64,000 nucleotides of DNA from Vibrio pomeroyi (lineage in GTDB: Bacteria; Pseudomonadota; Gammaproteobacteria; Enterobacterales; Vibrionaceae): positions 1,488,001 through 1,552,000 of the forward strand of contig NZ_AP025507.1 in NCBI RefSeq assembly GCF_024347595.1, given 5' to 3'. A program made the position numbers and the translations under genes. Below, in pieces: positions 17,113 to 26,468 of this stretch. The notes under the pieces were generated by a model, which worked only from the letters and a program-made list of their open reading frames with translations, did not search any database and was not told the origin of the DNA. Positions within the stretch are counted from its first letter, which is position 1; every line of letters starts with the position of its first letter.

Positions 17113-17910
17113 TTAAGGCGTTGCGACTCTATCACTCGCAACTGTCTTAATGTATTCACTCGGCGATAAACCAAACTTACCTTTAAAGCGTTGGCTAAAA
17201 CGCCCTTCAGATTGATAACCACAAGACTGAGCCAACATCGCTACATTCTGTTGGCCATTCTGCATCAAATACAGTGCGTGACTTAAGCGGACTTCCGCTA
17301 AAACCTCACGATATTGCATGCCTTCAAGCTTAAGTTTGCGAATCAACGTAGTACGACTCATCGCAAAGCGTTCCGCTACCGACTCTAACGGGTGTTTCTC
17401 GTCTGGAGAGTGGGAAAGGTAGTGGCTGAGCTTTTGGCTAAACGAAACGTTTGAGCTAATAAACAGCCGGTGCAATACGCCCTTCTCCGCCAGTTGCTGA
17501 TACAAGCCTTGCAACCAAAATTGCTGGGTTGCTGCACTCATGCTTTGGCGATCAAACGTAAACAACGCGTTCAACGAATCTTGCAAACTCCGGTCAGCTT
17601 CTATGGTCGGCAATTCCAATTCACCTGATCGAAGCTCACTTAAATCGAGCATCGCTTGAGTTGGCTGAAATTGAAAACTGAACACACGGGAAAGAAAGCG
17701 TCCTTTGTGAGGCATGTTCTCAAAACTCAATGATGCCGAGGCTTCACACAACAACAGCTCTGAATGTGTGAGTTCGGCTGCCGACTCTTTCCAAAACAGG
17801 CGCTTACTGCCTGTGATTATCTGAATAATACTAGGGGATAGAATCCTCACATTGCGCAGTTTCTGTAATTGCTCAGCGCGAAAGACTGTCACTTGATATT
17901 GATGATTCAT
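17113..17910 (-). CDS. AraC-family transcriptional regulator
   Basis: A 265-residue protein. The C-terminal third (residues about 160-262) holds the double helix-turn-helix of AraC proteins, with VAERFAMSRTTLIRKLK and CGYQSEGRFSQRFKGKFGLSPSEYI. The N-terminal part is a cupin-like or unclassified sensing domain. AAGGGG lies 6 bases before ATG 17910. The upstream region has a perfect 15-bp tandem repeat (17928-17957), a possible self-binding site since AraC proteins often bind direct repeats. The regulated genes are unknown; the MFS gene and the PEBP-like gene are the neighbours. Confidence 0.9.
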   Translation of the reverse strand: MNHQYQVTVFRAEQLQKLRNVRILSPSIIQIITGSKRLFWKESAAELTHSELLLCEASASLSFENMPHKGRFLSRVFSFQFQPTQAMLDLSELRSGELELPTIEADRSLQDSLNALFTFDRQSMSAATQQFWLQGLYQQLAEKGVLHRLFISSNVSFSQKLSHYLSHSPDEKHPLESVAERFAMSRTTLIRKLKLEGMQYREVLAEVRLSHALYLMQNGQQNVAMLAQSCGYQSEGRFSQRFKGKFGLSPSEYIKTVASDRVATP

Positions 17911-17927
17911 CCCATCCCCTTGTTTGG

Positions 17928-17957
17928 TTGTATTTCTTGTAGTTGTATTTCTTGTAG
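17928..17957. repeat. 15-bp perfect tandem repeat in the AraC gene promoter
   Basis: TTGTATTTCTTGTAG occurs twice without a gap, 18-47 bases upstream of the AraC gene start. A 7-4-7 inverted repeat (GCAATAA / TTATTGC, 17957-17974) follows and may end transcription of the PEBP-like gene. The tandem could be an AraC-family operator (direct repeats are typical) or a slippage product. Confidence 0.7.
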
Positions 17958-17986
17958 CAATAATTGCTTATTGCTTGATTAACCAA

Positions 17987-18520
17987 CTAACGAGTATAAG
18001 TCGTGGTTAATCTCGCTTTGTCTAACGCCATGCTGTTCAGCGTAAAACCGACCACAGCAGACGGTGTGTTTTCATCTAGGTTAAGTTTGTCCGTTGGTAA
18101 TGCCCAAACAGTGAATTGGTAACGGTGCATACCATCTTTTTCTGGAGGACAAGCGCCACCAAAACCAACTGTTCCGTAGTCGATGCGACCTTCTTTACCG
18201 CCTAGCTTTGCAATATCAGCTGCACGAGGGAGTTCATTTACGCTTGCTGGGATATCAAACGCCACCCAATGCCAGAAGCCGCTTTCAGTTGGTGCGTCCG
18301 GGTCGTAGGCGGTAATCGCAAAGCTTTTAGTGCCTGCTGGCGCGTCTTTCCACATTAACTGAGGTGACAAGTTATCGCCATCACAGCCCCAGCTAGAGTA
18401 TTCAAACGTCTTCGCCATAGGGTGACCTTCTTGAATATCATTGCTCGTGAGTTCAAATGCCTGAGCTGAACTTGCAGCCAAGATGCTCATTGCCAATACT
18501 GATTTGATGATTGTTTTCAT
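17987..18520 (-). CDS. YbhB/YbcL-type PEBP (Raf kinase inhibitor-like) protein, exported
   Basis: A 177-residue protein with a signal peptide (residues 1-21, ending AQA), so probably periplasmic. The start chosen is ATG 18520 with AGAGG upstream; a longer frame to 18718 adds 66 residues without a leader function. The PEBP signature is AYDPDAPTESGFWHWVAFDIP (residues about 65-85), and GGACPPEKDGMHRYQFTVWAL completes the ligand pocket. Bacterial members have no settled function. It lies upstream of the AraC gene on the same strand. Confidence 0.9.
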   Translation of the reverse strand: MKTIIKSVLAMSILAASSAQAFELTSNDIQEGHPMAKTFEYSSWGCDGDNLSPQLMWKDAPAGTKSFAITAYDPDAPTESGFWHWVAFDIPASVNELPRAADIAKLGGKEGRIDYGTVGFGGACPPEKDGMHRYQFTVWALPTDKLNLDENTPSAVVGFTLNSMALDKARLTTTYTR

Positions 18521-18770
18521 GGTGGTTCCTCTTATTAGGTTTGAACCCAGTATATTCGGTTCCACCTTCCCAAAAATAACAGTAAGTACACAATAATCAA
18601 ATCTAAACCAAATAAATGATACTTTCTGTATTTTATCCTTGTTCTCTGAAAGCATGTTCAATTCAGGCTTATGATTTATTTCATGACTCAGCTTCATAAT
18701 TTGATATTGAAAGGACACTTGTTGACATTCAGGTTACAAATCTCAGCCAAAACTCTTTAGACTCGCCCTA

Positions 18771-20204
18771 ATGACTTTTAACGAGAATGACTGGATGCGC
18801 AGGCTGACATTAGCCCTTTGTTTGACCCTTTGGCTCCCAACGCTAGCCAATGCCCAAAGTTTGCAAGACAAGTGGCAAACCCTGTATCAACTCAGTTGGC
18901 AGTCGTCTCCTATCTCTGTCTCTCAACAAGAATTAGCTCAGTATCCAAAAGTTCTTCTTAAGGAAAGCACCCGCTACCCGGATTTCAAAAAATTCAGTTG
19001 GGAAGAGATCGCTGCGCTAGCCACAATTCAAGATAGCTGCCGAGCGATTGAAAACACCAATCCTTCTTTGAACGATGCCATCGAATTCGAACTGGCTTTG
19101 TGTCAGCAACAAGCGTTGGATTCAATCTGGTTTGCGGCACACTCAAAACGACACCCTGCTGGTGGCAGTTTTGCTGATCGTTATGTCGCGTATTACCCAG
19201 AGAACAGTGAGCAAATTCACCCCTTTCTGAGCATCAGCAATCCCCTGCACCCTTTATTTACTAAGCTAGAAGCCTTAACGACAGAAGGGAAAGAGGCGCT
19301 ACTTAATGGATACCGCGCTTGGCAACAAGGTGATGTGCTTTGGTTAAGTGGCGAGCAAGGCTGGAAAGCGATTCCATCTGAAGTTTGGCAGCCTATCGCC
19401 GAGCAACAAGAAGTGACCTTGTCGGGTGAAAACTGTTCTTTTCGTTACAGTAACCTGTGTCTGAGCGAGTCGAGCAACGACAGGCTTGTCATGAAACTTG
19501 TAACTCTCGCACTACTCTTAACGCTACTTTGCGTATTAACTCGTGCCATATATCTACGTAGGAAAGAGCGCAAAGAGAAACAGTTCGTATTGCAGCTTCT
19601 CACGCATGAACTTCGCACGCCAATCACTAGCCTTGGCTTAACCGTCGAAATGTTCAGAAACCGCTACGATGATTTCCCCGATGATACCCAAGGGGCAGTT
19701 TGGCGTTTAATATCTGACTATCAAAGGCTTTCTCAGCTCACTCAGAACAGTAAAGTTTACTTGAGTTCGGATCAGTCCGAGCCCCTGCTAAAGCAAAACG
19801 CATCATTGGAAGAGTGGCTCGACCATGTCTGTGAAAAGCACAATATTGAGTATCAATGTGAAGCAAGCGAAGTCGAACTTAATCTACCGTATTACTGGCT
19901 AACCATTTGTTTAGATAACTTGATCAAGAATGCCAAGCAACACGGTCAAGGTAAGGTTTTAGTTAAGGTCACCCTTGCCGAAAAGCTGACGATAGAAGTG
20001 CAAGATGAAGGTCAGTTCCCTTCTTGGATACAACGCCTTATGTCTCGACTAACGCCAAGCACTGCACACAAACAAGATAACATGGGCATTGGCCTAACGA
20101 TTGTCGAACACTTGATGAAGCAAGCCAATGGCCGTCTCATTATTATCCGTAACCCAACCCGATGTATTTTGGAAATCACTTATGAACACCCTATTGCTGA
20201 TTGA
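18771..20204 (+). CDS. vxrA: Sensor histidine kinase VxrA (WigK)
   Basis: An inner membrane sensor kinase of 477 residues. A signal/anchor is at residues 9-28, a periplasmic DUF3404-type sensor domain at about 30-238, a transmembrane helix at 241-261, an H-box with His279 (LTHELRTPITSLG), an N-box at LDNLIKNAKQHG (Asn387) and a G-box at MGIGLTIVEHL (438-448). In Vibrio cholerae, VxrAB (also called WigKR) responds to cell wall damage and controls cell wall synthesis, type VI secretion and biofilm genes. The gene order and the overlap with the response regulator support this assignment. The start could also be the ATG at 18795, which has a better GAGA site. It overlaps vxrB by 23 bases. Confidence 0.88.
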   Translation: MTFNENDWMRRLTLALCLTLWLPTLANAQSLQDKWQTLYQLSWQSSPISVSQQELAQYPKVLLKESTRYPDFKKFSWEEIAALATIQDSCRAIENTNPSLNDAIEFELALCQQQALDSIWFAAHSKRHPAGGSFADRYVAYYPENSEQIHPFLSISNPLHPLFTKLEALTTEGKEALLNGYRAWQQGDVLWLSGEQGWKAIPSEVWQPIAEQQEVTLSGENCSFRYSNLCLSESSNDRLVMKLVTLALLLTLLCVLTRAIYLRRKERKEKQFVLQLLTHELRTPITSLGLTVEMFRNRYDDFPDDTQGAVWRLISDYQRLSQLTQNSKVYLSSDQSEPLLKQNASLEEWLDHVCEKHNIEYQCEASEVELNLPYYWLTICLDNLIKNAKQHGQGKVLVKVTLAEKLTIEVQDEGQFPSWIQRLMSRLTPSTAHKQDNMGIGLTIVEHLMKQANGRLIIIRNPTRCILEITYEHPIAD

Positions 20205-20832
20205 AGACGACCAACTGCTTGGGCAAGGCCTCGTCAGCTTCTTTGAGTCCAATGGTTACCACTGCCTTTGGGCACAAGATGCAAAGAGTGCTAGTAAGCT
20301 GTGGTTGCGTGCAGACCTTGTGGTGCTTGACCGACAACTCGAAGACGGCGACAGCTTACAGCACCTTCCAAATTGGCTACTGCTCAAAGCTCTGCCTGTA
20401 ATTGTGCTAACCGCGAAAGTAGAAGTTCAACAACGTGTTGAAGGCTTGATGGCTGGCGCTAAAGATTACGTGACTAAACCATTTTCAAATGAAGAGTTGC
20501 TTGCTCGGGTAATTACTCAGCTTCGCCCATTAGGTGTTAGCCACTTGAACTACGCCAATATCCAAGTCAACTTGTCGGAACGAATCGCTTATTTGGATGA
20601 CAGTCCTATAGCACTCAAACCTAAAGAGTTTCAGCTATTGATTTTGTTTGTTCAGAACCAAAGGCGCGTGTTTCACCGAGATGAATTACTTAACAAGATT
20701 TGGGGTTACCAAGCCTTCCCAAGTACCAGAACCGTGGACAATCATATACTGCGATTGCGTCAGAAGCTGCCGACACTTCACCTAGAAACACACCGAGGCA
20801 TTGGTTATCGTTTAGCAGGAGAATCCCAATGA
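20182..20832 (+). CDS. vxrB: Response regulator VxrB (WigR), OmpR/PhoB family
   Basis: A cytoplasmic DNA-binding response regulator of 216 residues. The receiver domain occupies residues 1-115, with acidic residues E8, D9 and D10, phosphoacceptor D50 in VVLDRQL, and Lys in YVTKPFS. The C-terminal winged helix of the OmpR type has VFHRDELLNKIWGY and STRTVDNHILRLRQKL. The start ATG 20182 lies inside the vxrA end; a frame from 20128 adds 18 residues outside the receiver fold. It should receive phosphate from VxrA. The stop overlaps the vxrC start (ATGA), so translation is coupled. Confidence 0.9.
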   Translation: MNTLLLIEDDQLLGQGLVSFFESNGYHCLWAQDAKSASKLWLRADLVVLDRQLEDGDSLQHLPNWLLLKALPVIVLTAKVEVQQRVEGLMAGAKDYVTKPFSNEELLARVITQLRPLGVSHLNYANIQVNLSERIAYLDDSPIALKPKEFQLLILFVQNQRRVFHRDELLNKIWGYQAFPSTRTVDNHILRLRQKLPTLHLETHRGIGYRLAGESQ

Positions 20833-21647
20833 AGCTAAGCTCGCTAACAGCACTGTTCTGTACATTGCCCTTTGCGTGTCATGCGGCTTGGTTTGCTAAC
20901 ACGCCATTGCAACACACCTATCAATCACTGCTTGATAACCAACCACAAGTCGCGTGGCAGGAGCTACAAATCGCGCTGAATCAGAAGACACTTGATAGCC
21001 AACTTTGGTTGCCCGTTAAACAGGAAATACTGAGTCGAACTCAATGTGGAACCACTCTTGAACAAAGCTCTGCACCAAACAATCACATCCAAGTCAGCTT
21101 TATCAAACGCCACGGTCTTTCGTCACAAGGCTATCAGATTAAAGTGTCTGCGGAGCAGTTGAACGAAGCAGTAGAAGATCAAACACAGCGTATCTCTTTG
21201 GTTTCACCTCAGGGGAAAGTGGTTATCGACGGGCAACTTAATTCAGATGTCGAATATCAAGAGATTGAAACCAGTGAAATGTTTATCAAGCCGGAATCTG
21301 GTGTTTATCAGTTAACTATAGGATCGAACAACTACCCTATTATTGTTGCGCTAGATGACAGTAAGCGATGGTTAACACTCGAAAACAAACTCAACGACCC
21401 TCACATCGTGGTAACGCCACCCAATGTGATCGACAACTGCCCTAACACCAATGTGAGCTGGCAATGGTTTGATGAAAACTACGACATGTTAGGTTTCAAG
21501 GTGCCAATCAAGTCACTTGAAGCAACCGTTCCGACAGAAAGCCCTTCGGGTGCTCAAGCCAAACACTTAAGTGCTTCGGTGGAAATGTTTGAATATCAAG
21601 GCTCGATTGAAGTCCAATATGTGCAGCGTGTCTCGGTACCTTTCTAA
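20829..21647 (+). CDS. vxrC: VxrC, DUF2861-family exported protein
   Basis: A 272-residue protein with a signal peptide (residues 1-18, ending CHA), probably periplasmic. It overlaps vxrB by 4 bases (ATGA) and belongs to the same operon. The position and the DUF2861-like sequence (WFANTPLQHTYQSLLDNQPQVAWQEL) match the third gene of the V. cholerae vxr operon. Its molecular function is not established; in V. cholerae the vxrC-E products are described as hypothetical proteins. Two cysteines (CGTT and DNCPNTN) could form a disulfide. Confidence 0.75.
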   Translation: MKLSSLTALFCTLPFACHAAWFANTPLQHTYQSLLDNQPQVAWQELQIALNQKTLDSQLWLPVKQEILSRTQCGTTLEQSSAPNNHIQVSFIKRHGLSSQGYQIKVSAEQLNEAVEDQTQRISLVSPQGKVVIDGQLNSDVEYQEIETSEMFIKPESGVYQLTIGSNNYPIIVALDDSKRWLTLENKLNDPHIVVTPPNVIDNCPNTNVSWQWFDENYDMLGFKVPIKSLEATVPTESPSGAQAKHLSASVEMFEYQGSIEVQYVQRVSVPF

Positions 21648-21782
21648 GGTTAATGCCTTTCTGAGTTAAGCTCACGATAAAATGGTATTAAACCCCTAAG
21701 GGAAAGAATAGAGACATATAGGTGACAAAGCACCGACACGGCTTAGGTTTAATAACCGTACTTACTCATACGGAACCTAGAT

Positions 21783-24086
21783 ATGTTCAATGTTCGTCAC
21801 CACCTTAACTTTACGTCTTTCGCCATTGCGGCTCTCTTTAGCAGTTGTGCTTTTTCAGCAAACGCACAAAGCAATCAGATAACACTAACGAATACCAACA
21901 ACAGCGACACAGTATCGATTTCAACAAAAACATTAGCGATAGATTGGAATGGCTTAAGCGTGAATAGCGCAGCGCTAACGGTTGATCGTCAGCCTCAGCA
22001 AGTCACTAAACTTGTCGCTCACTCACAAACCAAGGCTTCTTGGACACTCCTACCAAGCAGAATCCATGTTGAAGCTGAATTGAAGCAAGATGATCTTCTT
22101 GTCCAATTCACCTTACCTGAAAACACACAAGTAAAACGAAATCACCCTATTGAACTCGCTTGGTTTGACCTTGCAGAACAACAAACTCAAACCCTATTCC
22201 TACCCTTTAGCGAAGGGATGCGAGTGCCTACCAACAATAAGCTGTGGGCAAACTATCTAGTCGACAATCATTCTGGTAGTAACACAACTCAAGACTTAAA
22301 GATGCCGTTTTGGACCATGCAGCAGAAGGATCAATTCATCAGTTATCAGTTGGTCAACCCAACCAACAATCTTTTGTTTTTTTCTAACTCGTCCGCTAAG
22401 AGAAGCACCAACATTGATATGAATGCATCACATCAATTTACTACGCTGAACAAGTCTCAGCCTTTCACGATTCGCATAACAATTGGCGATTCTTGGTTAG
22501 ATGGTGCCAAACAATACCGAGATTGGCGCGTTAAGAACGGCCTCTCTGAATCGCTTGTCGAAAAGCAAAAGCGTAATCCTGACGTGAGCAAGCTAATTGG
22601 CGCGAGCCACGTTTATCTGTTTGGTAAAGACCCGTTAAGCATCCAAGATGTGGACGACTGGTGGGGATTAAACGCCTGGTATCTAGAGAGGTCAAAACTG
22701 ATTGTTCCAAGTGAAGCCAAGCGAGAACTGTCTTCAATGTCTAAAGGCAAAGATTGGTTCAGTAAATATCACAAACAGCTGTTGTTGGACTCTATCAGCC
22801 AGTCACTACAAGACTTGTATCCAGTTACAACGCCAACACTTGCTGATAACACCATTAAAGCTCAACACACCGCTGCACAGAACAAGAAAAGCTGGTTGAT
22901 TAAGAACGCGTCTTCTTATCTCAATGCACCTGAAACTTGGGGACAAGCCTTGTCGTCGGACATGGTCAACAACCTAAATAAAGCAGGCCTGAATAAGCTT
23001 TGGCTGGGTTTTGATAATTGGATGCCAGCTTTCTATCAACCGAACGCGGTACAACTGGGTAAACAGTCTGGTTATCTGGTTGGAACCTACGACTCCTACA
23101 ACACAGCCATACCTGCCAAGTTAAATGACAACTGGCTAACCGCTCAATTGCCAGAGCCGATGCGTCAAAGTTGTGCGATTGAACTAGCGGATGGCAGCTT
23201 GAAAAAAGGATTTCGAGGTAACGGTTATTATCTAAATCCGAATTGCCATTTAGATTACGTAAAACAGCGCGCTCAAGACATCATGAGCTTTGGTCACTTC
23301 AATAGCTTGTTCTTAGATGTGGATGCGACCGCCATGGCGCGTGAGGACTATCGAGATAATTCCAATGAATCGGATATGCTTTCAGCCTTTAATAACCGAA
23401 TGCAGTGGTTAAGTGGGCAACCAAATTTGGTGTTGGGTTCTGAAGATGGCAATAGCCAGACAACCACAGGCACCGCGTTTGCGCACGGTTTAGAAACGGT
23501 CGGCTTTGGTTGGACAGACAAAGACATGAAAGAAAACCGCAAGTCGCCTTATTACTTGGGTCGCTGGTACCCTGCTCATAAACCGGACTTTTTCTTCAAA
23601 TCGGCAAAAGTGAAAGAACCCTATAAGTCTCTGCTGTTTTCGCCTCAATACCGAATTCCACTCTACCAAGCCGTATTCCACGATGAAGTGATTAACACGC
23701 ACCACTGGCATTCAGACAGTCTCAAGTTCACTAACGTACAAGCAGATCGTGACTCAACCGCCATGCTGTACAACACACCTGCGATGGTTCACTTAACAAG
23801 AGATGAAGCTTTATCGAGCTCAAGCCCAAGGCTTAAGGCATTGAAGCACTATCAAGACGGCTTTGAACCTATACACAAACAGCTATGGGATAAGCAGTTG
23901 GTCGATTTCGACTGGTTAGACAAAAACGGCGATGTTCAAGAAACCGTGTTCAGTGACGGAAGTCAGATCATCGCGAACTTCTCTGACCAAGCGTTTAGCC
24001 AAAACGGCGTCACAATAACAGCGACTTCTATCAAAGCTATGTTGAGCAATGGACAAGTCGTTGAGTGGAAACCAACGCTGAACTAG
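21783..24086 (+). CDS. Secreted glycoside hydrolase-like protein (GH101/GH129-like)
   Basis: A 767-residue protein with a signal peptide (residues 1-28, ending ANA). An N-terminal beta-sandwich (residues about 30-250) precedes a probable (beta/alpha)8 barrel. In the barrel LFLDVDATAMAREDY and NLVLGSEDGNSQT supply candidate catalytic acids in the manner of GH101 and GH129 alpha-N-acetylgalactosaminidases, and a small C-terminal beta domain ends the protein. The precise family and substrate are not certain. It starts 135 bases after vxrC, so it may be read from the vxr operon or from its own promoter. A 16-bp stem-loop follows at 24098. Confidence 0.65.
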   Translation: MFNVRHHLNFTSFAIAALFSSCAFSANAQSNQITLTNTNNSDTVSISTKTLAIDWNGLSVNSAALTVDRQPQQVTKLVAHSQTKASWTLLPSRIHVEAELKQDDLLVQFTLPENTQVKRNHPIELAWFDLAEQQTQTLFLPFSEGMRVPTNNKLWANYLVDNHSGSNTTQDLKMPFWTMQQKDQFISYQLVNPTNNLLFFSNSSAKRSTNIDMNASHQFTTLNKSQPFTIRITIGDSWLDGAKQYRDWRVKNGLSESLVEKQKRNPDVSKLIGASHVYLFGKDPLSIQDVDDWWGLNAWYLERSKLIVPSEAKRELSSMSKGKDWFSKYHKQLLLDSISQSLQDLYPVTTPTLADNTIKAQHTAAQNKKSWLIKNASSYLNAPETWGQALSSDMVNNLNKAGLNKLWLGFDNWMPAFYQPNAVQLGKQSGYLVGTYDSYNTAIPAKLNDNWLTAQLPEPMRQSCAIELADGSLKKGFRGNGYYLNPNCHLDYVKQRAQDIMSFGHFNSLFLDVDATAMAREDYRDNSNESDMLSAFNNRMQWLSGQPNLVLGSEDGNSQTTTGTAFAHGLETVGFGWTDKDMKENRKSPYYLGRWYPAHKPDFFFKSAKVKEPYKSLLFSPQYRIPLYQAVFHDEVINTHHWHSDSLKFTNVQADRDSTAMLYNTPAMVHLTRDEALSSSSPRLKALKHYQDGFEPIHKQLWDKQLVDFDWLDKNGDVQETVFSDGSQIIANFSDQAFSQNGVTITATSIKAMLSNGQVVEWKPTLN

Positions 24087-24097
24087 TTTGATCGTGC

Positions 24098-24142
24098 CGC
24101 TAACTGCCAACTTTATTCACGTTCACAAGTTGGCAGTTAGCG
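24098..24142 (+). terminator. Long perfect hairpin after the glycosidase gene
   Basis: A 16-bp perfect stem (CGCTAACTGCCAACTT / AAGTTGGCAGTTAGCG) with a 13-base loop, starting 12 bases after the stop. There is no T-run, so it may be a weak terminator or an mRNA-end stabiliser. The 321-base gap to the alginate lyase also contains a diverged direct repeat (GTACCAATCCCAAT at 24257 and GTACCAACCACAAT at 24310). Confidence 0.6.
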
Positions 24143-24407
24143 CTGTGAACGAACTTACTATTTCCAAGATTAGCTTTGATGACTTGGTTACATAAAATCA
24201 GAAAGCGCCATCTTTATGCTTGTAATAACAAGAAAAATCCGAGTTTTAACATTCAAGTACCAATCCCAATCGAGACCTAATTCTCTCTATTTTTATACAA
24301 GAAAATTGGGTACCAACCACAATTTCAAACACTGGCGTTTTCACAAAAACTTCAAAAGTGATATCTATATTTTTATTGACCGATAATAATACAAAAGAGA
24401 TATTTTG

Positions 24408-25265
24408 ATGAATAAAACCCTACTCGCTAGCTGTGCCCTTCTTGCCTTTTCTTCTTCGGCAATCGCTAATGTTGAGTTTTCGAATCCAGAAGGCGCTTTA
24501 GGCGAACCTTCTAATTACTCTCAATACCAAAATGTTTTGTCAGTGTCTGAACTTCAAATTTCAGATCCAAACGGAAAGAAAGGCAACAAAGACTATTTTG
24601 CGCTCGATAATAACTACGACGGCATTGTGAACAACAACTTCTATGTCGACAAAGAAAGTGAAGCGCTAGTCTTTACCATGAAGAATGACCACCTGCGTAA
24701 CGAGTTACGCATTCAGGAAAACTTCCGCACAGACTTAGCGAATGAAACATACACATTAAGTTCAGAAGTGGAGATCATAAACCCTGAAGAGTCGATGAAG
24801 AACTCAGACTCTAAGCAAGACGAGATTACTTTTCTACAAGTACACAACAAAGGCTTAGATGATCTTGGTACTCACAATGTCCCTCACCCTTTGCTGCGTG
24901 TTGTATGGAAACGTGACAATAATGGTGTTGAAGGGCATTTCTGGGCAATCATTAAGAACAACGCTGTAATTTGTAAAGGATCGTTCGGTAAGAAGAACCA
25001 AGACAAGGAAATGTGCAAATCAGACGTAGCATATTCTCAATACGACTTAGGCAAAGCACCAGAAGGCAAACCAACAGCATTTGACCTAATCGTTGGTGAT
25101 AAGAAACTCATTGTTGACGTAGACGGTGAGCGTAAAGTTGAGCAGGATATTGACTACTGGCGTCACCTATTAAGCTACTTCAAAGCTGGCGTATATAACC
25201 AATTTACGAATGGACAAAGTGAAGCTCACTTCTACAAGCTAGAGTACACCGAGAAAAAGAGCTAG
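24408..25265 (+). CDS. Alginate lyase, polysaccharide lyase family 7
   Basis: A secreted lyase of 285 residues with a signal peptide (residues 1-20, ending AIA) that cuts alginate by beta-elimination. The three PL7 core motifs are present: the R-x-E-L-R type (LRNELRIQ, near residue 101), the Q-V-H variant of QIH/QVH (FLQVHN, near residue 144) and YFKAGVYNQ (near residue 264), which carry the catalytic Gln, His and Tyr. It is a single-domain PL7 without an extra binding module. The true start is ATG 24408, after AAGAGA. A convergent terminator follows at 25305. No other alginate-utilisation genes are adjacent. Confidence 0.93.
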   Translation: MNKTLLASCALLAFSSSAIANVEFSNPEGALGEPSNYSQYQNVLSVSELQISDPNGKKGNKDYFALDNNYDGIVNNNFYVDKESEALVFTMKNDHLRNELRIQENFRTDLANETYTLSSEVEIINPEESMKNSDSKQDEITFLQVHNKGLDDLGTHNVPHPLLRVVWKRDNNGVEGHFWAIIKNNAVICKGSFGKKNQDKEMCKSDVAYSQYDLGKAPEGKPTAFDLIVGDKKLIVDVDGERKVEQDIDYWRHLLSYFKAGVYNQFTNGQSEAHFYKLEYTEKKS

Positions 25266-25304
25266 TTCGGTACTTAACCTACAACCACATTGAGTAATCG
25301 GAAA

Positions 25305-25340
25305 AAGAAAAACGGACTTGCGAGAAGGTTCGTTTTTCTT
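25305..25340. terminator. Bidirectional intrinsic terminator
   Basis: A 12-bp stem with one G-U pair (AAGAAAAACGGA / TTCGTTTTTCTT) and a 12-base loop. It ends the alginate lyase transcript and possibly the converging LysR gene at 25429-26340. Confidence 0.75.
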
Positions 25341-25428
25341 ATCAATGCTATTGGTCATTGTCGATGACTTATAACTAAACAGCGGTTAATCGTTCAATCA
25401 CTTCTGTTGCTTCCAATGCAATATGCCT

Positions 25429-26340
25429 CTATTCAGTGTTTTCGTTAGCTCTATTTTGAAAAGCTGTCAGTAGATAGTCGATAAACACGTTTTTTCGTTT
25501 GGGCATGAGCTGCCTATCGGCGTACACCAAGCTTACCGAGACTTGTGGCATGTCGTATTCTGGCAGCAAGTGCACCAACCGACCTGATTTAAAATGCTCT
25601 CGACAGATAAACTCAGGGAGCACTGCAAGCCCTAACCCATCGACACATGCTGTTAAACACGCGGTAATGGTATTCACCTTCAGTTGGCTTGGCAGCTCAA
25701 TATACTCAGACTCTCCATCATCAAGCTGCAACTTCCATTTGGGCAAACGTGCTGCTTTATTCGAGACCTCAATCATACGAAATGGTGACTTGAGATCTTT
25801 GGGCGTTTTAATTTCGCCAAATTGCTCTAAATATTTAGGGCTAGCGACCAACACACGCCCAGAGGTTGTCAAAAACCGAGAAACCAAACTGGAATCTGCC
25901 AGCTCACCAATCTGCGCATAAAGATCGATGCCTTCACCAATAATATCGACTTCTCGATTAGTCAGTTCCAAGTTCATCGTTACATTCGGGTATTCAAGTA
26001 AAAAGCGATGGATGTATTTGGCGAGAACTTGATGACCCAGCTCGACAGGCAAAACCACATTTAAAGGGCCACGAATCAGGTCTTGATTGGCAGAAACCTC
26101 TAGCTCAGCTTGATTCATGATCTCGTGCATTTGCATGCTCGACTGATAGAAGCGCTCACCTTCCGGTGTTAATACCAAACTTCGTGTCGAACGAGTGATC
26201 AATCTCACACCTAGGTGCTGTTCTAGCTCAGCCAATTTTCGACTGACGGTCGACTTCGTCATGTTCAACGCTTCAGCTGCGTGTGTAAAACTCCCACAAT
26301 CAACCACTTGTGTAAAAACAGTGACCGCATTTAAGTCCAT
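25429..26340 (-). CDS. LysR-family regulator divergent from emrAB
   Basis: A 303-residue LysR protein. The N-terminal helix-turn-helix (SFTHAAEALNMTKSTVSRKLAELEQHLGVRLITRSTRS) and the effector domain from about residue 90 are typical of the PA0477/CrgA-like group. It is divergent from the EmrA/EmrB genes with 128 bases between, so it is the likely local regulator of efflux (inference). No obvious operator repeat was picked out by eye. Confidence 0.9.
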   Translation of the reverse strand: MDLNAVTVFTQVVDCGSFTHAAEALNMTKSTVSRKLAELEQHLGVRLITRSTRSLVLTPEGERFYQSSMQMHEIMNQAELEVSANQDLIRGPLNVVLPVELGHQVLAKYIHRFLLEYPNVTMNLELTNREVDIIGEGIDLYAQIGELADSSLVSRFLTTSGRVLVASPKYLEQFGEIKTPKDLKSPFRMIEVSNKAARLPKWKLQLDDGESEYIELPSQLKVNTITACLTACVDGLGLAVLPEFICREHFKSGRLVHLLPEYDMPQVSVSLVYADRQLMPKRKNVFIDYLLTAFQNRANENTE

Positions 26341-26468
26341 CCGACCTCCCCAAACTCGCTATTAGTAAGATTTTTGCAACAGTGTTTCCCTTTTTTCCTA
26401 TCTTATCAATCAATGACTTTCATTTACAATTCGTTACATCTAAATAAAAACAAAATGAGAAAATAGAA

